Assembly: GCA_037444185.1 (NCBI GenBank)
Contig: JBBIMW010000014.1
Coordinates: 1 to 56,774 of the forward strand
DNA length: 56,774 nucleotides
Direction: 5' to 3'
From: JAILZP01 sp037444185
GTDB taxonomy: Bacteria; Bacillota; Desulfotomaculia; Desulfotomaculales; Desulfocucumaceae
Below the pieces are notes generated by a model. The model searched no databases. It had not been told where the DNA came from and was given only the letters and a program-made list of their open reading frames with translations. Made by a program: the position numbers and the translations under genes. Shown here in pieces: positions 23,970-32,193 of this stretch (positions are counted from its first letter, which is position 1; each line of letters begins with the position of its first letter).

Positions 23970-24767
23970 TCAGAATTCAAGTTTTTTTGCCCGGTAGGCC
24001 TGAAGGTACCTGGCGCAAAAATCATCCCGCCCGGCAAGGGCTTCGGCGGCGATCAGGTTTGCCATCATCTGTTTGTCCAGGGGATTGATGATTAAGCCGT
24101 CCAGGCCTTTGGCAATAGCCATTACGGCAAACAGGCGGTTCATGAATTTGCGCTCCGGCAGCCCGTATGATATATTCGACAGTCCGCAGATGGTGTGAAC
24201 CCCTTTGAATGTTGTCATAATCTCTTCGACGGCGTCGAGAAATTCCATCCCGAAGGAGTCGTTTGTGGCCAGGGGCTGAACCAGCGGATCTATATAGATA
24301 TTTTCAATGGGTACATTATTCCTGACCAGCCCGTCTATCAGTTTTCCGGCGATTTTAACCCTGTCTTTGGCGGTTTCGGGCATGCCGTCGTCGCTCATGC
24401 AAAGCGCCACGATTTTATTATCCGTGCCGGAAATCAGGGGGAGCATTGCATTGAAGCGGTCCTTTTCCAGGGAGATGGAATTAATCATGGCCGCACCCCC
24501 GTGCACCGCCAACGCCTTTTCGATGGCCGCCGGATCAGGGCTGTCAATGCAGCAGGGGGCGCCGGTCTCTTCCTGAACTATTTCTACGAGCCATTGCAGG
24601 TATTCCGCCTCCCTGCCCACAAACACCCCGGCGTTGACGTCGATATAATCGGCGCCGGCCTCGTGCTGGTCCTTGGCCACTTTTTTTAAAGCTCCGGCGT
24701 CCCTGGCTTCGATGGCTTCGCCAATGGCCTTGCGGCTGGCGTTAATCAGTTCTCCAACAACAATCAT
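23970..24767 (-). CDS. mtgA: Methylcorrinoid:tetrahydrofolate methyltransferase (MtgA-like)
   Basis: 265-residue pterin-binding TIM-barrel methyltransferase (MtgA/AcsE/MetH-pterin group). Seen: VVGELINASRK (residues 3-13), HEAGADYIDVNAG (about 34-46), CIDSPDPAAIEKAL (about 71-84), MINSISLEKDR, a conserved Asp in IDPLVQPL and CGLSNISYGLPER (about 197). It is expected to move the methyl group from the methylated corrinoid protein encoded next to it to tetrahydrofolate, feeding the Wood-Ljungdahl or formate-oxidising path. ATG follows AAGGAG. The symbol is by family and context; the true substrate system is unknown. Confidence 0.82.
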   Translation of the reverse strand: MIVVGELINASRKAIGEAIEARDAGALKKVAKDQHEAGADYIDVNAGVFVGREAEYLQWLVEIVQEETGAPCCIDSPDPAAIEKALAVHGGAAMINSISLEKDRFNAMLPLISGTDNKIVALCMSDDGMPETAKDRVKIAGKLIDGLVRNNVPIENIYIDPLVQPLATNDSFGMEFLDAVEEIMTTFKGVHTICGLSNISYGLPERKFMNRLFAVMAIAKGLDGLIINPLDKQMMANLIAAEALAGRDDFCARYLQAYRAKKLEF

Positions 24768-24812
24768 TTTTCAGCCACTCCTTTTTTCTATGCCGCACAT
24801 TAATCCGGCAAG

Positions 24813-25442
24813 TCAGGCGGAAATAAGCCTGCGGGCTGTTTCCACCGCTCCGGCGGCATCTTCGCTGTAACCGTCGGCACCTATCTTCAGGGCGAATTTA
24901 TCGGTCACCGGCGCGCCCCCAATCATGGTTTTGCACCGCAGTCCCTGTTCGCGGATGGCGGCGACCACGGTTTCCATGGCCGGCATGGTGGTGGTAAGGA
25001 GGGCTGACAGGCCCACAATATCGGCATTTTTTTCTTTGGCCGCAGAGATGAATTTTTCTGCGTCTACGTCCACGCCGAGGTCGATCACTTCGAATCCGGC
25101 CCCTTCCAGCATCATGGACACGAGGTTCTTTCCAATGTCGTGCAGATCCCCCTTCACAGTGCCGATAACAATGGTGCCCTTCTTCGCCGATTCCATTTTG
25201 GACAGGCGGGGCTTCAGCACATCCAGCCCCGCCTTCATTACCTGGGCGGATCTGAGCATCTCCGGCACAAAAAACTCCCCCTCGCTGAAGAGCCTGCCCA
25301 CTTCGTCCATGGCACCGATCAGCCCTTCGTTTAAAATGGTGTTCATATCCGTTCCGCTGTCCAGTTCCCGGTTCACCAGTTCAACACATTTTTCCTTATC
25401 AAAGGCAAGCACGGCTTCAAAAATGTTTTTCACGCTCACCAC
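24813..25442 (-). CDS. mtgC: Corrinoid (cobalamin-binding) methyl-carrier protein
   Basis: 209 residues. N-terminal helical cap domain (1-90, with GLIGAMDEVGRLFSEGEFFVPEML split here as GAMDEVGRLF and FVPEMLRSA) and a B12-binding Rossmann domain with GDLHDIGKNLV holding the lower axial His (about 109-119), SALLTTTMPAM (about 155) and IGGAPVT. It receives the methyl group from the MttB-family enzyme encoded upstream and passes it to the MtgA-like enzyme. GTG start after GGGAGG. Close relative of the second corrinoid protein at 29885. Confidence 0.87.
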   Translation of the reverse strand: MVSVKNIFEAVLAFDKEKCVELVNRELDSGTDMNTILNEGLIGAMDEVGRLFSEGEFFVPEMLRSAQVMKAGLDVLKPRLSKMESAKKGTIVIGTVKGDLHDIGKNLVSMMLEGAGFEVIDLGVDVDAEKFISAAKEKNADIVGLSALLTTTMPAMETVVAAIREQGLRCKTMIGGAPVTDKFALKIGADGYSEDAAGAVETARRLISA

Positions 25443-25468
25443 AATGTTCCTCCCTGCTGATTTGAGAA

Positions 25469-26920
25469 TTATGCTTCAGTCTGTTTCCAGCCGGCATCCC
25501 CGGGCACCAGTCCCTCAAAGCGGCTGCGGATTCTGGCGTCCAGTTCCGGCGGAAACTTCGCCGGGTTTTCCCGGGTCAGTATTCTTCTGGCTTCCTTCAT
25601 GGCGCGGGCGTGGGCGTCCGGCCGGCCCTCGTCCTCCCACCGGCCCCTCATTTCCCGGGTGGCCACTTTGGGAAGTACGGCGGTGGTGCGCATGTTTTTC
25701 ATGGTGTGCATGGAATCCATGAAGCTCCCCCCGGGCCCCACCTCCGCGATCAGTTCCAAGCATAAGTTTTCTTCGCTGAATTCCATACCGCGCTTGATGC
25801 GCTTCAGCATGAGGGCAATTTCACTGTCTATCACGGCCTTGGCAAAATCGAAAGCCATCAGGCTGCCTAAAAGGCCCCCCATATTGAACATGTCGGCTCC
25901 GGCCAGCAAGGCCGCCGTTGTGTTTATGCCGGTTTCATAGCCGGACTGGGCGTCGTTGGCATGGGCGTTTGTCAGGCCTATGTAGCCGCCTGAAGGTACG
26001 TTGTAGTACTGTGCCATTTCACTGTGAGCCATTTGGAGCATCCCCGTTTCGACGGCCCCCGGGGCGTAATTGCCGGTGCGCATATCGGCCACGGTGGAAA
26101 GGACTGCGTAAATCATCGGGGCGCCGGGGCGGATGAGCTGGATGAGGGTGTTCAGGGCCAGGAATTCGGCGTTTCCCAGGGTCAGGGTGGCTAAAAGGCT
26201 CATGGGCGCCGTCATTCCGGCATTGGGCACGATGGTGCCGTATACCGGCAGCCCTTTTTCCACCAGGTATATAACCGCCTCGGTGGATTCAATGTCCATG
26301 GTCAGAGGGGAGACAACGGGACAGTAGTGGTGGTTGATAAAGGGCCGCTCCATGTATGCTTCCCTGCTTCCCGCCATCAGTTCCCCCAGTTCGAGAACCT
26401 GCTCCAGATCCTTGATGTTGGGCGTGTTGCTTCTGACCGGCTTTTTACAGTTTTTCAGGGCCGGGTAAAAGCGGGACAGGCTGAACTGTCCGGGCGGCGC
26501 ATCGTCCGCAAGGGTTGAGATGGAAAACACGTCAAATCCAGGCAGTTCGTTGATGAGGAAGGCTATGTTGGCGATGTCTGTGGATGTGGCCCTGCGCTCT
26601 TCACCGGTGTCCGGGTCGATGACATTGGGGGCCGAACTTCCTGTAATTACAACGGGCCCGTCCCCCGGAAGGGTTTTGTCATATTTAGGGTCCTGGGCGA
26701 TAAAAGTATAGGTGGGCAGGAAAGACTTCCTGCATTCCTCCACCACTTTTCCCGGTATTTTCACCAGGGTGGTCCTGGAATCCACCGCACAGCCGTGTCG
26801 GGCATAGATTTGGCGGGCTCTTTCATTGCGCACCAGGAGGCCCGTATTTTCGAGGATCTCCAGTGAGGCTCCGTGAATCCGGTCCTTTTCCGCCTGAGAG
26901 AAGAATTTGGTGAATTGCAT
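25469..26920 (-). CDS. MttB-superfamily methyltransferase, non-pyrrolysine type
   Basis: 483 residues, related to trimethylamine methyltransferase MttB and glycine betaine methyltransferase MtgB. Seen: an N-terminal HGASLEILENTGL helix, ITGSSAPNVIDPDTGE, HHYCPVVSPLTMD (about 210), TLGNAEFLALNTLIQLIRPG and the C-terminal EVGPGGSFMDSMHTMKNMR (split as EVGPGGSFMD / SMHTMKNMR). The frame is continuous without an amber codon, so it belongs to the non-Pyl group that demethylates quaternary amines (glycine betaine, proline betaine, carnitine and similar). Which substrate cannot be read from sequence. It is encoded directly upstream of its corrinoid partner. Confidence 0.85.
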   Translation of the reverse strand: MQFTKFFSQAEKDRIHGASLEILENTGLLVRNERARQIYARHGCAVDSRTTLVKIPGKVVEECRKSFLPTYTFIAQDPKYDKTLPGDGPVVITGSSAPNVIDPDTGEERRATSTDIANIAFLINELPGFDVFSISTLADDAPPGQFSLSRFYPALKNCKKPVRSNTPNIKDLEQVLELGELMAGSREAYMERPFINHHYCPVVSPLTMDIESTEAVIYLVEKGLPVYGTIVPNAGMTAPMSLLATLTLGNAEFLALNTLIQLIRPGAPMIYAVLSTVADMRTGNYAPGAVETGMLQMAHSEMAQYYNVPSGGYIGLTNAHANDAQSGYETGINTTAALLAGADMFNMGGLLGSLMAFDFAKAVIDSEIALMLKRIKRGMEFSEENLCLELIAEVGPGGSFMDSMHTMKNMRTTAVLPKVATREMRGRWEDEGRPDAHARAMKEARRILTRENPAKFPPELDARIRSRFEGLVPGDAGWKQTEA

Positions 26921-26972
26921 TGAAGGCCTTCCTTTCTGTGGCTTTTCACAATCGTGGTGGCAGTATTATTTG

Positions 26973-27263
26973 TCAGACCTTTTTTTCGAATCCCCTGGGC
27001 AAATACTTCAGTCTGCTTGTTCCAAAGTCCGTTATTTTATACTTTTTCTTCAGTTTGCCGTTTTCGTCCAGTGACAGCTCGGCATACTGGATCATTCCCA
27101 CAGCCCTCATGTTTTGCAGGTGAAACTCAATAACCGAGTGCCTGCACTGTCTTTCTGAACCGTAGTCTTTCCTTAGCTCTTCCAGTATTTGTTGTTCCGA
27201 AAGGCTCTCATTTTTTGACATGAGGTGCAGTATCCTGAATTTCATGGGAAGCTTCGCAGCCAT
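26973..27263 (-). CDS. Small winged-helix DNA-binding protein
   Basis: About 96 residues. A helix-turn-helix/wing layout is visible: LSEQQILEELRKDYG, SVIEFHLQNMRAVGMIQYAEL (two adjoining helices) and a wing KLKKKYKITDFG, ending in basic RLKYLPRGFEKK. It resembles PadR/ArsR-like mini-regulators but I do not recognise the exact family. ATG at 27263 is 8 bases after AAGGAG; GTG at 27272 overlaps the transporter stop. Its position between transporter and methyltransferase suggests local control of the cluster. Confidence 0.65.
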   Translation of the reverse strand: MAAKLPMKFRILHLMSKNESLSEQQILEELRKDYGSERQCRHSVIEFHLQNMRAVGMIQYAELSLDENGKLKKKYKITDFGTSRLKYLPRGFEKKV

Positions 27264-27268
27264 CGGAC

Positions 27269-28273
27269 TCACTCCTTGCTTCTCAGGTTAATCAGTTCTT
27301 TAGGATTCGCCGTTACCAGGATGGTGCCCAGCGTAATCACCGCTGCGCCGCCGATAAGGTTGAGAGTGATTTCAAGATCGGTGAGCAGCCAGCCAAAGAA
27401 AACACCCCACAGAGCGTAGGTAATATTAAGGGCCATGGTGCGACCCACACCGGTCATGCTGAATGCGCGGTACCACGCCAGATATGAAATCCCCCCCAGC
27501 AGGCCCGCCAATGCCAGCATCCACAGGCTGTGTTCCCTGAATGTGTCCCAGAAAATCACCATTCCTCCCACCAGGGGCAGCACTCCCACAAAATAAACCA
27601 CGAAGGATGTGGCTTCGCGGATGCCGATGGCCACATCGGAATCCACCAGGTCCATGCCGTAGGTGGACAGTACTCCTTCCATACCCCATCCGAAGGCGGC
27701 GATCAAAGCCAGGGCAAGCCCGGCGTAGAATATGGGGCTGCTGCCTTCGGCAGGCGGAGTATACCCGACTATGATGGCGCCCAGTATGCAGGCGGCGATG
27801 CCCAGCCAGACGCGGGGGGTGATCCTTTCTTTGAGAATGAACACCGCCATGATGGCGCCCACCGCCGGGTACATGGCGGTTATTACCATGGCGTACGATG
27901 CGCCCGCCATATTGATGGACATCAGGTATCCGGACATGGCAATGGGACCTCCAAAAAGAGCGCCCAGGCATACTATCAGCCCTGGTTTGGTGCGCAGTGA
28001 GCGGCCGTACTCCTTCCACTTTCCGGTGAACAGATTGCAAAGAAACAGCCAGAACCCCGCAAAGCCGTCGTGCATGGCTGCGCCGGCCAGCGGGGCGGCG
28101 TAGAGACTGGCCCCCCCGGTAAAGGGCGCCATGGTCAGGGCTATACCCAGGATAACACCGTCCAGCCCCCAAAGCATGCCGGAGGTCAAGGCCCACAGAA
28201 GACCTTTTTTGGCGTGGGAGACTTCATGTTCTGTTTGAATTTGCCGTGCTCCGGCGAGTGCTGTCGCTTCCAT
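27269..28273 (-). CDS. DMT (EamA) family transporter
   Basis: 334 residues with about ten predicted membrane spans in two EamA halves: the first begins LLWALTSGMLWGLDGVI (about 25), the second near LALIAAFGWGMEGVL (about 185). GASYAMVITAMYPAVGAIMAVFILKERITP in the middle is the typical EamA hinge (quoted as the two parts YAMVITAMYPAVGA and FILKERITP). A periplasm-side loop carries NLFTGKWKEYG. ATG at 28273 has a purine-rich GGAAGGGGG upstream. In this cluster it likely imports, or exports, the methylated amine or its product. Direction and substrate are unknown. Confidence 0.83.
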   Translation of the reverse strand: MEATALAGARQIQTEHEVSHAKKGLLWALTSGMLWGLDGVILGIALTMAPFTGGASLYAAPLAGAAMHDGFAGFWLFLCNLFTGKWKEYGRSLRTKPGLIVCLGALFGGPIAMSGYLMSINMAGASYAMVITAMYPAVGAIMAVFILKERITPRVWLGIAACILGAIIVGYTPPAEGSSPIFYAGLALALIAAFGWGMEGVLSTYGMDLVDSDVAIGIREATSFVVYFVGVLPLVGGMVIFWDTFREHSLWMLALAGLLGGISYLAWYRAFSMTGVGRTMALNITYALWGVFFGWLLTDLEITLNLIGGAAVITLGTILVTANPKELINLRSKE

Positions 28274-28304
28274 TACGGTCTTCCCCCTTCCTGTGCGAAA
28301 GTGA

Positions 28305-29507
28305 TTAAATTGATCCGGCCATTCGAGCAATGGCCTCCTTATTGTTTTCAATCCATCTCATGAGTCTGACGTTGTGCTGTAAATAGGCCGTGTATTCATA
28401 GTCGTTCAGATCCGTGCCCCTGTAATATGCGGTAACGTCCCAGTTGATCAGATATATGTTTGCGGCCGCCATCATTGTGGGCATGTGCTTTATTTCCACT
28501 TCATTCAGGGGCTCGAGGCCGCCCAGTTCCTTTAACTTGTCCTGATAAGACTTCAGGAATATGGCACATTTGTCAAGCAGCAGATCCCCGTCCCGGCCTT
28601 CTTTCCAGGAACTGCAGCAATAGGTCAAGGCAAGGCACACGTCAAAGAGCCTGAGATCGATTTTTGACCAGTCAAAGTCGAATAATCCCACCGCCTCATT
28701 GTCCCGGTATTTCAGGTTACCGGGATGGAAATCGTTGTGACAGGGATTGCAGGGCATCCCGGACGTAATTTCCGCCGGCAGCTGTGACCTCTCCACCACC
28801 TCTATTATTTCATCGAGGTTTTCCAGGTAGTACCGGTGGAACATGGTATTGCATTCTCTTCTGGCAAATTCATTGTACAACTTCGGGAGGGTGGGCAAAA
28901 AATCCATAATTTTGGGCTCCACCCTTTCAAGGCCCATCGGGTCGAAGTTCCTGGAGGCGTTGTGGAACGTGGCCAGCACCCCGGCTATGCTGGCGTATTC
29001 TCCGTCGGTCAGTTCATTGTTGTTCCAGGCGTACTTGTCCTCACCGTGCAGGTACTGATAGACGGCGAAGTAAATATCCCTTGCGTTCACTCCGTCCCCT
29101 TCGGTTCTTTTGACATAGGTCTCGCCGTTTTTGGCCCGGATAAGCCTGGCCGCGATACTCAGACCGTTGTCAATGGAAAATTCGATCAGCGCGTGCTCGA
29201 ACCTTATTTCCTTTTCGGTTACTCCTTTCTTATATTTTCTTACAAAGTATTCTTTCCGCCCTCCATTTTTTTCGGTGTATATGCCAAAACTTCTATTTAC
29301 GTAACCGCCGAAAATTTCAAAAACATCTTTTACCGCTCCGAGGTCGTATTCACCGAGCATGTCAAGTATCTGGCCCCGGACCAGGGCCCTGTCCACAAAC
29401 TCACAGAGGCCGAGAGCCGTGTTCTTCAGCTCCTTGCACTGTTCATACAGGGCAAAGAGCTTGTCCGGACTCAATTCCTCCAAGTGAAGCATCCTGCTGG
29501 TATCCAT
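28305..29507 (-). CDS. APH/choline-kinase-like phosphotransferase
   Basis: 400 residues. The kinase fold is visible: a GGYVNRSFGIYTE nucleotide loop (about 65-77), YFVRKYKKG with the ATP Lys (about 84-92), EHALIEFS, and the catalytic loop CHNDFHPGNLKYRD with AVGLFDFDWSKID (about 255-285). This is the family of choline/ethanolamine, homoserine and aminoglycoside kinases. The first 50 residues are a helical extension. Placed at the head of an amine demethylation cluster, it may phosphorylate an amino-alcohol. The start is ATG 29507, after GGGGGGG. Confidence 0.75.
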   Translation of the reverse strand: MDTSRMLHLEELSPDKLFALYEQCKELKNTALGLCEFVDRALVRGQILDMLGEYDLGAVKDVFEIFGGYVNRSFGIYTEKNGGRKEYFVRKYKKGVTEKEIRFEHALIEFSIDNGLSIAARLIRAKNGETYVKRTEGDGVNARDIYFAVYQYLHGEDKYAWNNNELTDGEYASIAGVLATFHNASRNFDPMGLERVEPKIMDFLPTLPKLYNEFARRECNTMFHRYYLENLDEIIEVVERSQLPAEITSGMPCNPCHNDFHPGNLKYRDNEAVGLFDFDWSKIDLRLFDVCLALTYCCSSWKEGRDGDLLLDKCAIFLKSYQDKLKELGGLEPLNEVEIKHMPTMMAAANIYLINWDVTAYYRGTDLNDYEYTAYLQHNVRLMRWIENNKEAIARMAGSI

Positions 29508-29671
29508 CACAAGCCCCCCCATTTAACTGATAATTGTCTGTCAGCTGTGGTTTAAAATGTATTATTAATCAAAAATACCTGTATTAACCTCTCCTTTCGG
29601 CTGGAATAAGGATAACGAATGGCTATAGTTATTCAATCAGCCACTAAGAATACCTTTGTACTTTGTTGCTT

Positions 29672-29760
29672 TTCAATTGTAATAAATTGAACGGTATTAA
29701 CAGACAATGGGACAATATTGCCGTTGTTGAAAAATATTGCGGCTGGCAACTAAAATATTG
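29672..29760. promoter_or_regulatory. Candidate activator sites upstream of the kinase-led operon
   Basis: Three direct repeats of AATATTG (29714, 29733, 29754; spacing 19 and 21 bases, about two helical turns), each followed by CC or CG, and a perfect inverted repeat TTCAATT-GTAATA-AATTGAA (29672-29691). They lie 165-255 bases before the kinase start and just after the regulator/corrinoid unit, as expected for binding by the AraC-type regulator encoded next door. The 360-base gap holds nothing else that looks coding. Confidence 0.45.
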
Positions 29761-29800
29761 CCATGAACAAATACATCCCCGGAGTGTAATTCGCTGGATC

Positions 29801-29826
29801 AAAAAAGCCGCCTAACAGCGGCGGAA
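29801..29826 (-). terminator. Terminator after the second corrinoid gene
   Basis: On the minus strand CCGCC-GCTGTTA-GGCGG is followed by C and six Ts (29801-29806 on this strand read as As), 60 bases after the stop of the gene at 29885. It separates the AraC/corrinoid pair from the kinase operon. Confidence 0.75.
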
Positions 29827-29884
29827 CTTGGGGTCCGGCAATTCAGAATACGGAATGGATAATGTTTTTAGTTTGAAATCGCCA

Positions 29885-30520
29885 TTACAGGTGAAAATGA
29901 TCCGAGATCCAGTCGGCCGCCCCTTTGGCATCGTCGGCGTAGCCGTCGGCGCCTATTTCCACGGCATACTGCTGGGTAACGGGCCCCCCGCCCACCAGAA
30001 TTTTGACGGTGTCACGCAGGCCGGCCTCCTTAAGGGCGTTGATGGTCTCCTCCATGGCGGGCATGGTGGTGGTAAGCAGGGCGGACATGGCCAGTACATG
30101 CGGCCTGTACTTGCGCACAGACCAGACGAATTCTTCCGCCGGCACATCGATGCCCAGATTGATTACCTCAAATCTTTTTACATTCATAAACATGATTACC
30201 AGATTTTTGCCGATGTCGTGCAGATCACCGGCCACGGTCCCGATTAAAATGCGGATGGGAAGTTTTTCCTCAACCCGGGAGAAGGATTTGTCCCTCAAAA
30301 TCCGGATGCCGGCATGCATTGCCCTGGATGCCATTAACACTTCCGGGATGAACACTTCACTGCCTTTGAATTTGCGGCCGACCTCATCCATGGCGGGAAG
30401 CAGCGCCTGATAAAGTATCTGGTCCGACGAAAAACCGTTTTCCACAGCCTTTAAAGTTAGCCGGCGGACTTCGCCGGTATCCCCATGCTTCAGTGCCGAT
30501 GCGATGCTGGAAAGCAGCAA
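29885..30520 (-). CDS. Second corrinoid methyl-carrier protein (MtgC/MttC-like)
   Basis: 211 residues with the same two domains as the protein at 24813: helical cap with LLPAMDEVGRKFKGSEVFIPEVLM (quoted in part: AMDEVGRKF, FIPEVLM) and B12 domain with GDLHDIGKNLV (about 113-123), SALLTTTMPAME and VGGGPVT. It is paired with the AraC/PocR regulator (33 bases apart, same strand) rather than with a methyltransferase. TTG start after AAAGGA. It may serve a methyltransferase elsewhere, or be a corrinoid carrier whose state informs the regulator. Confidence 0.85.
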   Translation of the reverse strand: MLLSSIASALKHGDTGEVRRLTLKAVENGFSSDQILYQALLPAMDEVGRKFKGSEVFIPEVLMASRAMHAGIRILRDKSFSRVEEKLPIRILIGTVAGDLHDIGKNLVIMFMNVKRFEVINLGIDVPAEEFVWSVRKYRPHVLAMSALLTTTMPAMEETINALKEAGLRDTVKILVGGGPVTQQYAVEIGADGYADDAKGAADWISDHFHL

Positions 30521-30553
30521 TTTGTATCATCCTTTCGCCGCACCTGTATTAAA

Positions 30554-31864
30554 CTATGTCTTCTTGAGGTGCTTCCTTTTATACTCGGAGGGGGTCATGC
30601 CCTCACTTTTTTTGAAAACCTTGCTGAAGTAACCGGGATCGTTGTAGCCCGTTCTTTCAGCTATATCTACCATAGAAAGCCTGGAGTCGAACAGCAGTTT
30701 CTTGGCCTCCTCCATTCTGGCCCTGGTCAGATAGTCTATTACCGTGCAATTTATCTGTTCCTTAAAAATATGGCTCAGATAATAGGGGCTGACAAAAACC
30801 GCCCTGGCAATATCGTTTAGGGTCAGATTTTTATTGAAGTTTTCGCGCATGTACTGGGTGGCGGATTCCACCACCTGCTGGTTCTTCGCGTTGCTGTTTC
30901 CATACGCCAGCTCCACAAAGCAGTCCATCACCCTAAATATACAGTTGAAGAGTTCATCAACCTGATCCGTGCGCAGTATATATTCCATATATTGATGGCT
31001 TAGGCGCAGCAGTTGATTTAAGTCCGCGCCCCCTTCCAGCGTCGCCCGTGAAAGCACCACCAAAAGTTCCAGTATCCGGGTTTTGAAAATGCGGGGTTTT
31101 GAGATGTGTTTCTCCATAATTTCAGAAACCAGCTCATTAAGCAGTCGGTAGGCCCCGTCCCGGTCACCCAGGCGCACCTTGCCCAAAAGCTCCTTTTCCT
31201 TTTTCAGGGAATATCCCCCATACACTATATCGACATTTTCCAGTCTTTTTTCCAGCTGTTTTCTGGCCCGGATTTCCTCGGACAGCTGATCCTGGCGCCG
31301 GGCGATCTCCTTGCGCTGCTGCAGCGCAATAACTCCGCCCTGCATGATCTGATTGGCCACCACGAAAAGCATGTCTGCGGCAGCCTGCACCTTGCGCCCC
31401 GAAACAACTTCCATTTCTTTCGCGGCGGCTATCAAAACTTCCGTGTCTATATTCAGGCCGGCGGTCATTTCAGCGATTTCTTCCCAAAAAAAGTCTTCGG
31501 GCTCCCACATCAGCACCTGGCCGCAAATAATCGACCCCACATGATTTCCTTCGGCGATGATGGGTGCGGCGAAGGCCACCATACCGGCATGGCAGCGGAA
31601 AATATAGGGCTCCCCGAATTTGGCGGCCTGCATCCCCGCCCGGGCGTATGATCCGCGGCACTTGTTGCTTCCCACCGGGTCGTTTTGTATAACACGGCAA
31701 AATTCGCAGTCACTCTGGGATCCCAGGGTGACCACCGGATATCCTTCCAGGTTGACAATGATGGCAAGCAGGCCGGTGGCTGTGGTGAAAGATGACAGAA
31801 TTTTCAGAACCAAATCTTCGGAAACGTGTTGTATAAGCTCCTTAAGGCCTTTCAATTCCTCCAT
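30554..31864 (-). CDS. AraC-family regulator with PocR-type sensory domain
   Basis: 436 residues. N-terminal PocR-like sensor (about 15-175): GYPVVTLGSQSDCEFCRVIQ, KCRGSYARAG, FRCHAGMVAFAAPI and GSIICGQVLM, with four or more conserved Cys. A coiled-coil-like stretch RKEIARRQDQLSEEIRARKQLEKRLE (about 205-230, in two parts) follows. The C-terminus has two AraC HTH motifs: LNDIARAVFVSPYYLSHIFKE and MVDIAERTGYNDPGYFSKVFKK (each given in part). Regulators of this type control B12-dependent pathways, so it is the likely activator of this cluster. Confidence 0.87.
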   Translation of the reverse strand: MEELKGLKELIQHVSEDLVLKILSSFTTATGLLAIIVNLEGYPVVTLGSQSDCEFCRVIQNDPVGSNKCRGSYARAGMQAAKFGEPYIFRCHAGMVAFAAPIIAEGNHVGSIICGQVLMWEPEDFFWEEIAEMTAGLNIDTEVLIAAAKEMEVVSGRKVQAAADMLFVVANQIMQGGVIALQQRKEIARRQDQLSEEIRARKQLEKRLENVDIVYGGYSLKKEKELLGKVRLGDRDGAYRLLNELVSEIMEKHISKPRIFKTRILELLVVLSRATLEGGADLNQLLRLSHQYMEYILRTDQVDELFNCIFRVMDCFVELAYGNSNAKNQQVVESATQYMRENFNKNLTLNDIARAVFVSPYYLSHIFKEQINCTVIDYLTRARMEEAKKLLFDSRLSMVDIAERTGYNDPGYFSKVFKKSEGMTPSEYKRKHLKKT

Positions 31865-31950
31865 GCCCCCCGCATGAACAGAATCATTGACGATCGACCG
31901 GCGTTGGACAGTGATTATTATAATACATTCAATTTTTTTTTACAACACAA

Positions 31951-31980
31951 GGTACCGCTTACCTAAGTTACTAAGTTATT
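31951..31980 (+). repeat. 30-bp motif, copy 1 (upstream of prkA)
   Basis: GGTACCGCTTACC followed by TAAGTTACTAAGTTATT. 27 of 30 bases match the reverse complement of 48087-48116, upstream of yhbH. It contains a tandem TAAGTTA unit. It lies in the 329-base gap between the AraC gene and prkA, about 215 bases before prkA and 87 bases before the AraC gene. Confidence 0.6.
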
Positions 31981-32099
31981 GATATTTGAGAACAATCTTC
32001 CGTTAAAATGGGGCCGGAGGCGTTTCTCCGGGTCAGATAACTTGGCTGCCCGGCGCCAATATATTAGTGATCCCGGCGATACTTCTTTGCGGCTGCCCG

Positions 32100-32128
32100 G
32101 CATATTATATCATATATAGAAATACTCC
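32100..32128 (+). promoter_or_regulatory. Candidate sigma-E promoter of prkA
   Basis: GCATATT (32100-32106) matches the sigma-E -35 pattern KMATATT; 14 bases later AATACTCC (32121-32128) shares ATAC with the -10 pattern CATACAAT. It is 66 bases before prkA, a sigma-E mother-cell gene in Bacillus. The -10 match is only partial. Confidence 0.4.
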
Positions 32129-32193
32129 TGCGTGGCTGGATGAAGGTGCCTTTGCGACATTGCCATAAAAAACCATAGAAAGGAGTGATTGGT

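Noticed and set aside
25469..26920. Pyrrolysine-containing trimethylamine methyltransferase
   Set aside because: The frame is continuous for 483 codons with no internal amber codon, and no pylT/pylS genes are seen, so it belongs to the non-pyrrolysine branch.
29714..29760. Short CRISPR-like array (three AATATTG repeats)
   Set aside because: The repeat unit is only 7-9 bases with 12-14 base gaps, and no cas gene is present; phased regulator sites fit better.
29742..29762. Sigma-54 promoter (TGGCA...TTGCC)
   Set aside because: The GG and GC elements are 13 bases apart instead of 10.
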